Shown in pieces: positions 54,934 to 64,000 of a DNA stretch of 64,000 nucleotides (position 1 is its first letter; the number at the start of each line of letters is the position of its first letter). A program made the position numbers and the translations under genes. This stretch comes from Spartinivicinus poritis (GTDB lineage Bacteria > Pseudomonadota > Gammaproteobacteria > Pseudomonadales > Zooshikellaceae), in assembly GCF_028858535.1 (NCBI RefSeq), contig NZ_JAPMOU010000024.1:36788-100787 (forward strand). The letters run 5' to 3'. The notes below the pieces were generated by a model. That model was given only the letters and a program-made list of their open reading frames with translations, had not been told where the DNA came from and did not search any database.

Positions 54934-56112
54934 GTGTCTAAACAAATAACATGGCAAAAGCTGTCAGATTGGGTGTTGCTGCACTCTGTAAGCGGTGTTG
55001 GTGCCAACCGTTTTAGCCAGTTAGTAGCACGGTTTGGTAGCCCCACACAGGCATTACAGCAACCTGCTAGTAAATTGTCTGATTATTTACCCGCTAAAAG
55101 TATCGAAATAATACGAGAGATTCAGCAAGGTGCGGGTAAAGAATATGACCAGCTGCAGTCATTGCTGGTAAAAACGGAGCAGTGGCTAGAACACCCCAAC
55201 CACCATCTTATTGCCTGTATTGATGAGTGCTATCCGAGAGCTTTTAACCATCTCACTGACCCGCCTCCTTTATTATTTGCTGTTGGTAATCCTGATTTAT
55301 TAGAGCTGCCACAGCTATCCATTGTGGGTAGTCGACATCCATCCAAAAGTGGAGAGGAAAATAGCTATCACTTTGCTAACACTATGGCGAAAGGGGGCTT
55401 TACTATTACCAGTGGCTTGGCAGATGGCGTTGATGCCGCTGCCCATAAAGGTGCTTTAGATGCAGAAGGGCATACTATAGCCGTCGTTGGTACTGGTTTA
55501 GACTTGGTTTATCCTGCTAAAAATAAAGCACTAGCTGAACGAATTAGCCAAGATGGCTTATTAATTTCTGAATTTCCTTTAGGCACCAAACCACAGGCAA
55601 GTAATTTTCCTCGTCGTAACCGTCTGATCAGCTGTCTAGGGCTGGGGGTGCTAGTAGTTGAAGCGGCATTACAGAGTGGATCGCTAATTACGGCACGTTT
55701 GGCTGCAGAGCAAGGGCGAGAGGTGTTTGCTATTCCTGGCTCTATTCATAATCCACTTAGTAAAGGGTGTCATCAATTAATTCGGCAAGGTGCTAAGCTG
55801 GTTGATAGTGTCGAACATATCTGGGAAGAGCTAAAACATAGCTTAAATACTTACTCTGCTGTTAGAGAGCTGAGCATAGCTGTAGCTGGTCAAGAACCAG
55901 AAGAGCAGCCAGTTATTCAGTCATTAGAGCTGGAAGACCCTAATCAACAGCAGGTTTTAGATGCTATTGGTGATGAAACCACTTCTATGGATATGATTAT
56001 GGCGCGTACAGGGCTAGCTGCCAATGATGTCAATAACCTGGTGCTAGAACTGGAAATGCAGGGTTTTATTGCTGCTGTGCCAGGTGGAGTGGTACGAAAC
56101 CCTACTCAGTAA
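54934..56112 (+). CDS. dprA: DNA-processing protein DprA
   Basis: DprA/Smf, loader of RecA on incoming single-stranded DNA during transformation. 392 residues: N-terminal SAM-like region (VLLHSVSGVGANRFSQLVARF), extended Rossmann fold with SIVGSRHPSKSG, ITSGLADGVDAAAHKGAL, GTGLDLVYP and FPRRNRLI, then a C-terminal winged helix (DMIMARTGLAANDVNNLVLELE). Starts at GTG 54934. Confidence 0.95.
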   Translation: MSKQITWQKLSDWVLLHSVSGVGANRFSQLVARFGSPTQALQQPASKLSDYLPAKSIEIIREIQQGAGKEYDQLQSLLVKTEQWLEHPNHHLIACIDECYPRAFNHLTDPPPLLFAVGNPDLLELPQLSIVGSRHPSKSGEENSYHFANTMAKGGFTITSGLADGVDAAAHKGALDAEGHTIAVVGTGLDLVYPAKNKALAERISQDGLLISEFPLGTKPQASNFPRRNRLISCLGLGVLVVEAALQSGSLITARLAAEQGREVFAIPGSIHNPLSKGCHQLIRQGAKLVDSVEHIWEELKHSLNTYSAVRELSIAVAGQEPEEQPVIQSLELEDPNQQQVLDAIGDETTSMDMIMARTGLAANDVNNLVLELEMQGFIAAVPGGVVRNPTQ

Positions 56113-56121
56113 TTTTAAACG

Positions 56122-56150
56122 CTGGTGAGTTTTTATAAAATGCCCACCAG
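56122..56150. terminator. Weak stem-loop after dprA
   Basis: CTGGTG (56122-56127) and CACCAG (56145-56150) pair with a 17-nt loop, followed by AAAAATA rather than T. Possibly functional only on the opposite strand. Confidence 0.3.
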
Positions 56151-56264
56151 AAAAATATAAAATGAGATTACTAATAAAACCTAACCAACTGGTTAGTCTT
56201 GCATCCCTGATTGGAGTGGGGTAATTTGCGTTTTTTTCGCTGACTAGCTAATGAGGTGCTAATT

Positions 56265-56771
56265 ATGGCTAAGCCTTTTGTGGCCATTTTAATGGGGTCT
56301 GATTCAGACTTTCCAAAAGTTGAAGCAGCAATTGGAGTTTTGAAAAAACTATCAATTCCTTATGAAGTGCGAGTCCACTCAGCTCATCGTACTCCAGATG
56401 CAACTCATCAATATGTTACAGGTGCTGATCAGCGTGGCTGTGCTGCTTTTATCGCTTGTGCAGGTATGGCTGCCCACTTAGCAGGTGTAGTTGCCTCTTT
56501 AACTGTTAAGCCAGTTATTGGTGTGCCAATTGATGCAGGCCCACTAGATGGCTTAGATGCATTGATGTCTACAGTACAAATGCCAGGTGGTATTCCGGTT
56601 GCGACAGTAGCAATTGGTAAAGCGGGTGCTAAAAATGCTGGCTACCTTGCTGCACAAATTATTGCCGTATCTGACGTTGATTTAGCTGAGCGCTTAAAAG
56701 CTGATCGTGCAGAAAATGCTAAAGAAGTGTTAGCAAAAAACGAAGCTTTGCAAAAGCAGCTAAACGGCTAA
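56265..56771 (+). CDS. purE: N5-carboxyaminoimidazole ribonucleotide mutase
   Basis: Class I PurE: ILMGSDSDFPKV, VRVHSAHRTPD and ACAGMAAHLAGVVA are diagnostic. It converts N5-CAIR to CAIR in purine synthesis. ATG 56265 is preferred because GAGGTG at 56253-56258 is its ribosome site; the GTG at 56256 lies inside that site. The usual partner purK is not next to it; tsaC follows 16 bp later. Confidence 0.95.
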   Translation: MAKPFVAILMGSDSDFPKVEAAIGVLKKLSIPYEVRVHSAHRTPDATHQYVTGADQRGCAAFIACAGMAAHLAGVVASLTVKPVIGVPIDAGPLDGLDALMSTVQMPGGIPVATVAIGKAGAKNAGYLAAQIIAVSDVDLAERLKADRAENAKEVLAKNEALQKQLNG

Positions 56772-56787
56772 CATCTTCTTATTCATT

Positions 56788-57342
56788 ATGACAGCTGATG
56801 TATTTCAGATCGCCGTGAGTGCTATGCACGGCGGCGGTGTCGTGGCTTATCCTACTGAAGCAGTTTGGGGACTTGGTTGTGACCCCTGGCAGCAGCCAGC
56901 AGTAGAGGAAATCCTTAAGCTGAAACAGCGCCCTATGGAAAAAGGGTTGATTATGGTTGCAGCTGATATAAGTCAGATTGAGCCATTAATTAAGGCTGTG
57001 ACAGCCGAACAATTGACACAGCTTAAAACAAGTTGGCCTGGCCCTGTCACCTGGCTAATGCCTGATCCAGAGAACTGGGTGCCCCAATGGGTTAAAGGGG
57101 AACACAGCGCTGTTGCAATACGGGTAAGTGATCACCCTATTGTAACGAAGCTTTGTCGATTGATAGGAAAGCCAATTATCTCCACTTCAGCTAATTTAGC
57201 TGGTGAGCCAGAACTAAAGACTGAGCAGGCAGTTAGGCAACAGTTTGGTGATAAGCTGGATGCAGTTGTTTCTGGAGAGCTGGGTAATCAGACTAAGCCA
57301 TCGCAGATTAGGGATCTGATGACTAACCAAATATTACGATAA
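56788..57342 (+). CDS. tsaC: L-threonylcarbamoyladenylate synthase TsaC
   Basis: YrdC/Sua5-domain protein of 184 residues making threonylcarbamoyl-AMP for tRNA t6A37. Motifs: VVAYPTEAVWGLGCDPW, LKLKQRPMEKGLI, TWLMPD, AIRVSDHP and ISTSANLAGEP. The short form without the Sua5 domain is TsaC. It directly follows purE. Structured repeat copy A begins at its stop codon. Confidence 0.95.
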   Translation: MTADVFQIAVSAMHGGGVVAYPTEAVWGLGCDPWQQPAVEEILKLKQRPMEKGLIMVAADISQIEPLIKAVTAEQLTQLKTSWPGPVTWLMPDPENWVPQWVKGEHSAVAIRVSDHPIVTKLCRLIGKPIISTSANLAGEPELKTEQAVRQQFGDKLDAVVSGELGNQTKPSQIRDLMTNQILR

Positions 57343-57466
57343 TACCCTTCGCGAATGAATCTTAGGCTTTGTTATCGTCGCTCTTCACCCCAGTCATTTA
57401 TTACACATAAACTCCTGGGGCTTTATCGCTTGATGGCCTCGCCTAAAATGTCCTTCGCTGTGGGTA
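57340..57466 (+). repeat. Structured repeat copy A (between tsaC and hemF)
   Basis: Begins at the tsaC stop codon with TAATACCCTTCGCGAATG. The outer stem pairs TTAGGC (57362-57367) with GCCTAA (57441-57446) and GCGAA with TTCGC; the inner stem pairs CCCCAG with CTGGGG (57388-57393, 57415-57420) and TTTAT with ATAAA. It aligns along its length with copies B and C. A 63-codon frame across it is a by-product of the repeat, not a gene. Confidence 0.78.
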
Positions 57467-57479
57467 ACTTTATTCTTGA

Positions 57480-58451
<972 letters not shown>

Positions 58452-58477
58452 AGCGGCTATAGAGAGGAGAGTAAACC

Positions 58478-59296
58478 ATGACAGATCAATATGCAGTTGT
58501 TGGTAATCCTATTGCCCATAGCAAATCTCCCGCTATTCACCAACGGTTTGCAGCACAAACCAACCAGGATTTAACTTATAATACGCTATTAGCACCACTA
58601 GACGCTTTTGAACAAACAGTAAAAGACTTTTTTGCTCAAGGTGGTAAAGGCCTTAATGTAACAGTGCCATTTAAACAAAATGCTTGGCACTATGCTCAAC
58701 AGTTAACTGATGCAGCTAAGCGGGCTGGGGCAGTCAACACTCTTTGGCTTGATCAAGAAAATCAATTGTGTGGTGATAATACAGATGGCGTGGGCCTGGT
58801 AACTGATTTAGAAATTAACCAGCAAGTAGTACTGAAAAATAAAAAAATACTGATTTTAGGTGCGGGTGGTGCAGTTAGAGGAGTATTAGAGCCAATCATT
58901 TCTAAACAACCCGCCAAAATTACTATTGCTAATCGAACCGTAGCAAAAGCAGATAAGCTGGCTGACGATTTTGCTGACTTAATGGCAATGGAAGCTGCTA
59001 ATTTTAGCGCATTGAGTGAAACCTTTGATATTATTATTAACGGTACCTCTGCTAGTTTGCATGGTGATATTCCGCCATTACCAGATGTGGTTATTGGTCC
59101 GCAGACTATATGTTATGACATGATGTATAGTGCTGAAGCAACAGCATTTAACCAGTGGGCTAAGCAAAAAGGATCACAAAAGCAAATTGATGGTTTAGGT
59201 ATGCTGTTGGAACAGGCTGCTGCTGCGTTTTACATTTGGCGTGGTGTTAATCCAACGACAAAAAATGTTATAGAAAAAATTAGACATGAATTGTAG
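58478..59296 (+). CDS. aroE: Shikimate dehydrogenase
   Basis: NADP-dependent reduction of 3-dehydroshikimate in the aromatic pathway. YAVVGNPIAHSKSPAIH, the catalytic Lys in GLNVTVPFKQNAW, AVNTL, DNTDGVGL and the nucleotide loop GAGGAVRGV are present. GAGGAG lies upstream of the ATG. 272 residues is typical. Its stop codon is part of the terminator stem. Confidence 0.96.
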   Translation: MTDQYAVVGNPIAHSKSPAIHQRFAAQTNQDLTYNTLLAPLDAFEQTVKDFFAQGGKGLNVTVPFKQNAWHYAQQLTDAAKRAGAVNTLWLDQENQLCGDNTDGVGLVTDLEINQQVVLKNKKILILGAGGAVRGVLEPIISKQPAKITIANRTVAKADKLADDFADLMAMEAANFSALSETFDIIINGTSASLHGDIPPLPDVVIGPQTICYDMMYSAEATAFNQWAKQKGSQKQIDGLGMLLEQAAAAFYIWRGVNPTTKNVIEKIRHEL

Positions 59297-59316
59297 GGGG
59301 GATGCCCCTACATTTG
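59292..59316 (+). terminator. Intrinsic terminator overlapping aroE stop
   Basis: TGTAGGGG and CCCCTACA form a perfect 8-bp stem with loop GGATG, followed by TTTGT. The aroE TAG stop lies in the left arm. Confidence 0.7.
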
Positions 59317-59332
59317 TATACTGAAGTGTGCT

Positions 59333-61009
59333 CTATAATAACCAGCGCTTCAATACTTGTTGGAGTTGTTCTAGTTTAACAGGCTTGGTTAAATAGTCAT
59401 TCATTCCAGCAGCTAAATATTCTTCCTGATCACCTTCCATGGCATTGGCTGTTAAGGCAATAATAGGTAGCTTGGACAAGTTTTTACGACGAATTACTTT
59501 AGTTGCCTCTATACCATTCATAACAGGCATTTGAATATCCATGAGTATTAAAGATAATTCTTCAGAGTTAATGATATCAATGGCTTGCTGGCCATTCTCA
59601 GCTTTTAAGCAGGTAAAGCCGAGCTTATTAAGCATTTTAGTTGTGATCATTAAATTAGTTGTATTGTCATCTACAACTAAAACAGGTGCAAGTGAGGGTA
59701 ATTGCTCAAGTATGGATGAAGAGCTTTGCTCTTGTTCATCTCGTTCGTAAATATAGGGTTTTCCTAGTAGTAAATTAATGAAAGTATTAGGTCTGAGTGG
59801 TTTCAGTAAATTATATTGAGCTAGAGGAAATAATTTATCTTTGCTTCTATGTGGCCATTTTATAGTAATCACTGAGTATTGCTGTAACTGTTCAGCAGAA
59901 GATAAACTTTCTAAATCCTGTTCACTGATAATATCTAAGTCTAGCCAAATTTGTGCGATCTTTATTTTTTTTAGTTTACTTAATAACATAGTTATATTTT
60001 GAATGAATATAACTTGCCTGTTGCATGCCTTACATTGAACTGTGAACATCCTTTGTAAAATATTATCTGTTACCCAAACAATCACAGGGACTTTGGTATA
60101 TTGAACCATGTGCCAGCCTTCAACAACAGGAGGTAAACTGACTGAAAACCAAAATGTACTGCCTTTACCCTCTGTAGAGGTAAAACCAATATTACCCTGC
60201 ATTAGCTGTACTAAGCCCTTAGAAATAGCTAGGCCAAGCCCTGTTCCTTCAATGGGTTTATATTTAGCATCATGAGCTTGTTCGAATTCAGTAAATAACT
60301 TTTTCTGATTGTCTTTGGTTATACCTCTGCCTGTATCTTCTATTGAAAAAAGTAAAGTTGATGTGTTTGAGTTTTTTTTTAGCTCTTTGATGTGAATATA
60401 AATACCGCCTGTTTCTGTGAATTTTATTGCATTAGTTAACAGGTTTAAAATAACTTGGCGTAAGCGACCTTCATCACCTGTTAATTTCAGTGGAACCTCT
60501 TTTTCTATAGCACAACCAATAGAAATAGATTTCGTTTCTACAATTGGTGCAACTGTAGAAATGATTTGACTCATTAAATCAAATAAGTTGAAATTGGTGT
60601 CTATAAGGCTATATTTGCCTGAGTTGATTTTTGAATAGTCTAGAATATCATTTAGTATATTAAGCAGCGCTTCAGTTGACCTTCTAATTACTTCTATTTG
60701 TTCTCGTTGTTCTGAAGACAACTGGCCTAGTGACAGTAACTGAGCCATACCTAAAATACCGTTCATAGGTGTACGTATTTCGTGGCTCATTTGAGCTAAA
60801 AAAATGCTTTTTGATTCAGAAGCGGTTATTGCCTTGTCTTTTGCTTCAGCAAGCTTAAAAGCTTTTTCTTTTAACTCTAGTTGTTGAGTTTTTAATTTCT
60901 CATTTATTATATAAAGCTGACGACTTTTCTCTTCAAGTAGTCTTTCTGCTTCTTGGCGAGCAGCCTTTTCACGGCTTAAACGTCGTAACCAAACGTCATC
61001 ATTTGTCAT
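59333..61009 (-). CDS. Hybrid histidine kinase/response regulator, H-NOX partner
   Basis: 558 residues without membrane segments: N-terminal coiled coil (20-70), HisKA with phospho-acceptor His76 in AQMSHEIRTPMNG, HATPase_c (LLTNAIKFTETG, EDTGRGI, GTGLGLAISKGLV), a middle region of about 300-420 resembling a receiver that has lost its Asp pocket yet keeps LLKPLRPNTFINLL, and a C-terminal receiver with Asp491 in LILMDIQMPVMNG and LTKPV. Its start overlaps the H-NOX gene by 11 bp. By analogy with characterised H-NOX/kinase pairs, NO bound to H-NOX should control autophosphorylation, often linked to c-di-GMP, quorum signalling or biofilm. Confidence 0.9.
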   Translation of the reverse strand: MTNDDVWLRRLSREKAARQEAERLLEEKSRQLYIINEKLKTQQLELKEKAFKLAEAKDKAITASESKSIFLAQMSHEIRTPMNGILGMAQLLSLGQLSSEQREQIEVIRRSTEALLNILNDILDYSKINSGKYSLIDTNFNLFDLMSQIISTVAPIVETKSISIGCAIEKEVPLKLTGDEGRLRQVILNLLTNAIKFTETGGIYIHIKELKKNSNTSTLLFSIEDTGRGITKDNQKKLFTEFEQAHDAKYKPIEGTGLGLAISKGLVQLMQGNIGFTSTEGKGSTFWFSVSLPPVVEGWHMVQYTKVPVIVWVTDNILQRMFTVQCKACNRQVIFIQNITMLLSKLKKIKIAQIWLDLDIISEQDLESLSSAEQLQQYSVITIKWPHRSKDKLFPLAQYNLLKPLRPNTFINLLLGKPYIYERDEQEQSSSSILEQLPSLAPVLVVDDNTTNLMITTKMLNKLGFTCLKAENGQQAIDIINSEELSLILMDIQMPVMNGIEATKVIRRKNLSKLPIIALTANAMEGDQEEYLAAGMNDYLTKPVKLEQLQQVLKRWLL

Positions 61010-61556
61010 AACCGTTTACATCATTTATACAAAATAAAGCCTCGTAGGGAGGGTATTCGCTTATATTATGCCTTGTTAGTTGCAACTTTTCGTTATAATG
61101 GTCGATACACCCTTTAATTAATCCTTCTGCAAAGTCTGCTAGCGGGCGTGATGACTGATATCTTATCTTTAACTCATTTGTGTCAAGATGTATTACCTCA
61201 AATTTTGGTGTGTCAGCATCGGGATACAACTTTTTAACTTCTACATGAATATGATCATCTAATTTTTCTAACATTTGAAAAGTACCGGTAATATCTGCCA
61301 GTAGCTCTTTGTAAACACTGGCTAAACGGCCAAAGAGGTGAAACCCAAAAAACTGTAGTAATTCTTTAACTGTCTTACCAGAATATTTGCTTAACACGTC
61401 TAGTAAGGCTAACAATTCGCAAATATCGTAATTGCCGATAGATGTATAAACGCCTTTAGATGGCAAGTTTGTTTCACTTAGTAAAGTATCTACCATTTCT
61501 GGGGAAAACTGCTTTTCCACTATATCTATAAACTCGGTAAAGATAATACCTTTCAT
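60999..61556 (-). CDS. Haem NO-binding protein (H-NOX)
   Basis: Stand-alone bacterial H-NOX, 185 residues. The proximal haem ligand should be His104 in DDHIHVEVKKLYPDA, by alignment with His105 of soluble guanylate cyclase beta. The haem-propionate motif Y-x-S-x-R is present as YQSSR. The N-terminus MKGIIFTEFIDIVEKQFS is typical. It senses nitric oxide and, through the overlapping hybrid kinase gene, should feed a phosphorelay. Confidence 0.93.
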   Translation of the reverse strand: MKGIIFTEFIDIVEKQFSPEMVDTLLSETNLPSKGVYTSIGNYDICELLALLDVLSKYSGKTVKELLQFFGFHLFGRLASVYKELLADITGTFQMLEKLDDHIHVEVKKLYPDADTPKFEVIHLDTNELKIRYQSSRPLADFAEGLIKGCIDHYNEKLQLTRHNISEYPPYEALFCINDVNGYDK

Positions 61557-61832
61557 TTCGTTTTTCCGCTGTATAATAACGAAGCCAGCTAAGTTTTTAA
61601 TCTACTAACATATATTGTATTTTAGCTTGAAATTGTTGTAATGCTAAAGGTCTGGATGATAATCAGTCTTAAAAGTGAGTGGTAAAGTGAAAGAGTAATG
61701 AATTAATTGTTACAGAAGAGAATATTTAGTTATTTGTCGCCGGTTGTGTTGGTTGTAAATTATATTTTTTGAAGCTATTTTTAGTTTAAATGAATAATTA
61801 AATGGAGTGTTTTATCCACCCCATTAGTAGTT

Positions 61833-62264
61833 TTATAGTCCCAGCTCCTCTCTTAAGGTTTCATTATCACGTTTTAACTCTTTCATGGCTTCTATTAAGA
61901 TACTTACAAGACCAGCATAGTTAACTTGCTTGAAGCCTGTTTTTGGTGAAGTACTTACAAGCTCAGGAAATACTTGCTCTACATCTTGTGCTATAACGCC
62001 AATATCTTTTTGGTTATCGCTACGCCATTCAAAGCTTACTCCGTTTAGTTGTACAGCTTTATCAAGAGCATTATCAATGGGAATAATATTTTGTTTTAGG
62101 TGTTGGTCGCTAAAGCGTGGTCTGGGTAGAGAATCAATATAATCCATTGCGCATTCAAGTTGCTCTTTCCATGTTGATAGCTGGTTGCATTCATCTGGAT
62201 AATCAGCTGCATGAGATGTAAGAGTGAGTGAAGTTAAACAGAGAGTTGCTATAATTTTTTTCAT
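61833..62264 (-). CDS. Secreted stand-alone peptidase S74 (tail-fibre chaperone) domain
   Basis: Signal peptide (about 1-19), a Cys-containing segment of about 30 residues, then an S74 intramolecular-chaperone domain: SDQHLKQNIIPIDNALDKAV with the catalytic Ser/Lys pattern, SFEWR, IGVIAQDVEQVFPELV and VNYAGLVSILIEAMKELKRDNETL. S74 domains normally end phage tail spikes or fibres, trimerise them and cut themselves off. Here the fibre is absent and a Sec signal is attached, so the domain may trimerise or have lost its original role. Confidence 0.8.
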   Translation of the reverse strand: MKKIIATLCLTSLTLTSHAADYPDECNQLSTWKEQLECAMDYIDSLPRPRFSDQHLKQNIIPIDNALDKAVQLNGVSFEWRSDNQKDIGVIAQDVEQVFPELVSTSPKTGFKQVNYAGLVSILIEAMKELKRDNETLREELGL

Positions 62265-62870
62265 GTATGACGTCCGTACTTGATTTGTATCATTGTTTCC
62301 TATTTATTATCAATCTATACAGCGTTGGTTTTATATGTAAATTATGAAACAGATTGTAACTATACTTTAATGATTATGAGCTATGTAACCACTATTGGCT
62401 TTCTTCGTTTCTAGCTTGAGATAAAGCTGATGCTAATGAGTCGATGATTCCATAAAAGCTGAAAATATAGTTTAGTCTTCGCTCTGAATAATATAGTCTG
62501 CATAAGTATTCAACTGTAAAAAAGCTCATCTAAAAACAACAGGAGTAAAAATACTCGTCGTAAAAAACTACGTACATCAAATCCTAGTTGCAGTCTTGAT
62601 ACCAATAAAAGGGGGGGAGTTATGAAGCAAAAATTCAAGAACTAGAAGATGAAGAACTAAAACAGTTTGTTTGCAGCTTGTATGAGATTACCGGAAAAAT
62701 TATATCTAAATGGAATTGATTCTTTAGCGTTCCAACAATAATTATAAACACTATTTTAAATCTCTATCTACCCGGATAGTTCTTATTATGCTTTATTTTG
62801 GATGTAGGCTACTATCATGGCTGAAGTAGCCACGTTTAACTCTACCTGATACGCAAAAACCAAATCTGAA
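62265..62870. other. 606-bp gap between S74 gene and SLATT gene
   Basis: No intact gene. Contains the remnant at 62515-62719 described separately. The rest is AT-rich without a supported feature. Confidence 0.4.
62515..62719 (+). pseudogene. Possible small gene broken at a poly-G run
   Basis: Two frames join plausibly across a run of seven G at 62612-62618: a Lys/Arg/Ser-rich segment ending LDTNKRGG, then SYEAKIQELEDEELKQFVCS and EITGKIISKWN before a TGA. No start codon is evident in the first part. It may be the remnant of a small gene, or chance. Confidence 0.25.
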
Positions 62871-63320
62871 TCAGTACCAGCATACCCAAGTAGTGTTGTC
62901 TAGACTACTTATTAGAAGACAGTTAGTAGTGGTGCAGTTTAGAAGGTCTGTAATTAGCGATAAGTATTTTTCACGTATTAGCCAAATATCGTTAGCTGCC
63001 TGTTTATGCTTTTGTGCTAATTCACCCAAGTCATAGTTTTTCGTATAGGCATTAAGAACTAGAAGGATCGTGGAAACAATAACACCTATCCCAGCACCCA
63101 CGTCACCTGCACCGAAAAATATAGAGATAATTCCGCCAGTAATTATTGCAGATAGTACAATTTGCCACAATTTAATTGATGACAAACGTTCCAGCAATAT
63201 ATCCGCACACTTCTCGTGCGTCTTGTGAGAGTAAACCACTCTACCGAATGATTCTCTGAGCTGACCCTCAAGTATTTTTCTTGATTCAGGGGTATCGTTA
63301 GTCTGGGAATGTTGTTCCAA
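62871..63320 (-). CDS. SLATT-domain two-helix membrane protein, predicted defence effector
   Basis: 149 residues with two hydrophobic helices (LWQIVLSAIITGGIISIFFGA, split with GAGIGVIVSTILLVLNAY) and the C-terminal helical part LGELAQKHKQAANDIWLIREKYLSLI typical of SLATT proteins. These are predicted pore-forming effectors tied to nucleotide second messengers made by SMODS/CD-NTase enzymes. The start TTG ending at 63320 has GGAGAG 8 bp upstream and lies 23 bp inside the upstream nucleotidyltransferase gene, so translation is coupled. Together they form a CBASS-like module. Confidence 0.78.
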   Translation of the reverse strand: MEQHSQTNDTPESRKILEGQLRESFGRVVYSHKTHEKCADILLERLSSIKLWQIVLSAIITGGIISIFFGAGDVGAGIGVIVSTILLVLNAYTKNYDLGELAQKHKQAANDIWLIREKYLSLITDLLNCTTTNCLLISSLDNTTWVCWY

Positions 63321-64000
63321 AGATTTCTCTCCACTTTTGTTTTGCTGACCACTCGCGCTTTGGGTTTGCTGTTTCGTGTGATATTGCTTCTAATGATTTG
63401 TTGTAGCATCTAGTTGCTTTATATTGAAATAGACCTTTTCCATAAACATATTGATCACTTCCTGGGGCTCTCCAGTACATCTGTTCAGAACTCTGATCAG
63501 CCATCCATCTGAAAAAGTCACGACATATGTAATCATAATATACATATGATTTGTCTCTGTGCTCATAATTTTCAATAAATTGATATGCGAGTGTATCTAT
63601 TAATAATCCACCTATAGGCACATCCCATTTACGCTTCCACGCGCGCATCATTCTACATAACGGAATTAAATTATTATTACAAATAGCATTCCGATCTTTA
63701 ATGGCTTTAATTTCTGGCCTTGGGTTAGTGGTTTTCCATGAGCCGCCATTATTAGAGTCAGGGTATGTGTAACTGCCAGATTGGTTTGTAAAAACAGGCA
63801 CCACTTCAAACCTAACTCCATCATCAAAATTTATAACGATAACTGCCCAATTTCCGATATATTTGTCATATTGAAAATATACCAGTCGCGAATCATTTCT
63901 AGGTTCAATAATACAGCATCATATGTATAATCCACTGTTATGAGAGGATTTGAACTATCACCAACAGCACTCGCAGAGCTTCGAGTCGCCCACAAGTGTT
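63298..64000 (-). pseudogene. CD-NTase (SMODS-type nucleotidyltransferase), apparent frameshift, 5' end outside window
   Basis: The intact C-terminal frame reads DDGVRFEVVPVF (third catalytic acidic residue in the usual DVVPAF-like context), YPDSNNGGSWKTTNPRPEI, LCRMMRAWKRKWDVPIGGLL and so on to a stop at 63298, matching CBASS-type cyclases. Family-like sequence continues upstream of the first GTG (63804) as LVYFQYDKYIGNWAVIVINF to about 63905, where a TGA at 63919-63921 blocks the frame. The sequence before it continues in another frame (SSNPLITVDYTYDAVL) to the window edge. A one-base indel around 63901-63921 is the simplest reading: either a true mutation or a sequence error. Confidence 0.7.

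Noticed and set aside
57340..57466. Repeat copy A as an integron attC site
   Set aside because: The arms TTAGGC and GCCTAA are in the opposite order to the RYYYAAC/GTTRRRY ends of attC, and there is no cassette array or integrase.

Overview
The window reads as a chromosomal segment of an AT-rich gammaproteobacterium. Core loci occur in an order familiar from that class: trkH-trkA-rsmB-fmt-def on the minus strand, and LysM protein-dprA-purE-tsaC-hemF-aroE on the plus strand. The accessory content (orphan solute-binding proteins, a TRAP transporter, H-NOX signalling, an NRPS, a YopT-like protease, phage tail and lysis genes) suggests a marine or host-associated member of the Oceanospirillales, perhaps near Zooshikella/Spartinivicinus. 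That placement is a guess from gene content. No tRNA, rRNA or CRISPR array was seen.

Layout. 1-9.5 kb: 3' part of an asparagine-synthase-like gene with a cupin gene, a nested palindrome, a PilZ protein, an aldo/keto reductase, a secreted App1-type phosphatase, a GYF_2-AIM24 protein and an overlapping protease/FHA pair. 9.3-24.6 kb: small accessory genes (GNAT, Vat-type acetyltransferase, GFA protein), a one-module NRPS with a terminal reductase followed by a siderophore-interacting reductase, an HxlR/metallo-hydrolase pair, a peroxiredoxin-like protein, YaiI, an NSS transporter, and a decayed sulfite-dehydrogenase gene. 24.6-41 kb: TPR protein, YopT-like C58 protease, LysR/OYE pair, beta-propeller protein, TRAP operon divergent from an acyl-CoA ligase, orphan periplasmic binding proteins, a secreted lipin-domain protein, and a MITE-like repeat.

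41-53 kb: SWIM/SNF2 pair, dgkA, a small phage tail-fibre/holin/amidase group, then potassium uptake, 16S methylation and formyl-Met processing genes. 53.8-59.3 kb: core plus-strand genes. 59.3-64 kb: H-NOX and a hybrid histidine kinase, a stand-alone S74 chaperone domain, and at the right edge a CBASS-like pair, a CD-NTase (apparently frameshifted) and a SLATT membrane protein.

The least expected signal is a family of intergenic elements. Three copies of about 125 bp (46591-46720, 47263-47388, 57340-57466) start at or next to the stop codon of the upstream gene and are oriented with it. They share loop sequences while their stem sequences differ in a compensating way. A 16-bp motif like their head recurs three times around the TRAP genes. 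Two other nested or terminal-inverted-repeat elements lie at 2387-2562 and 38604-38710.
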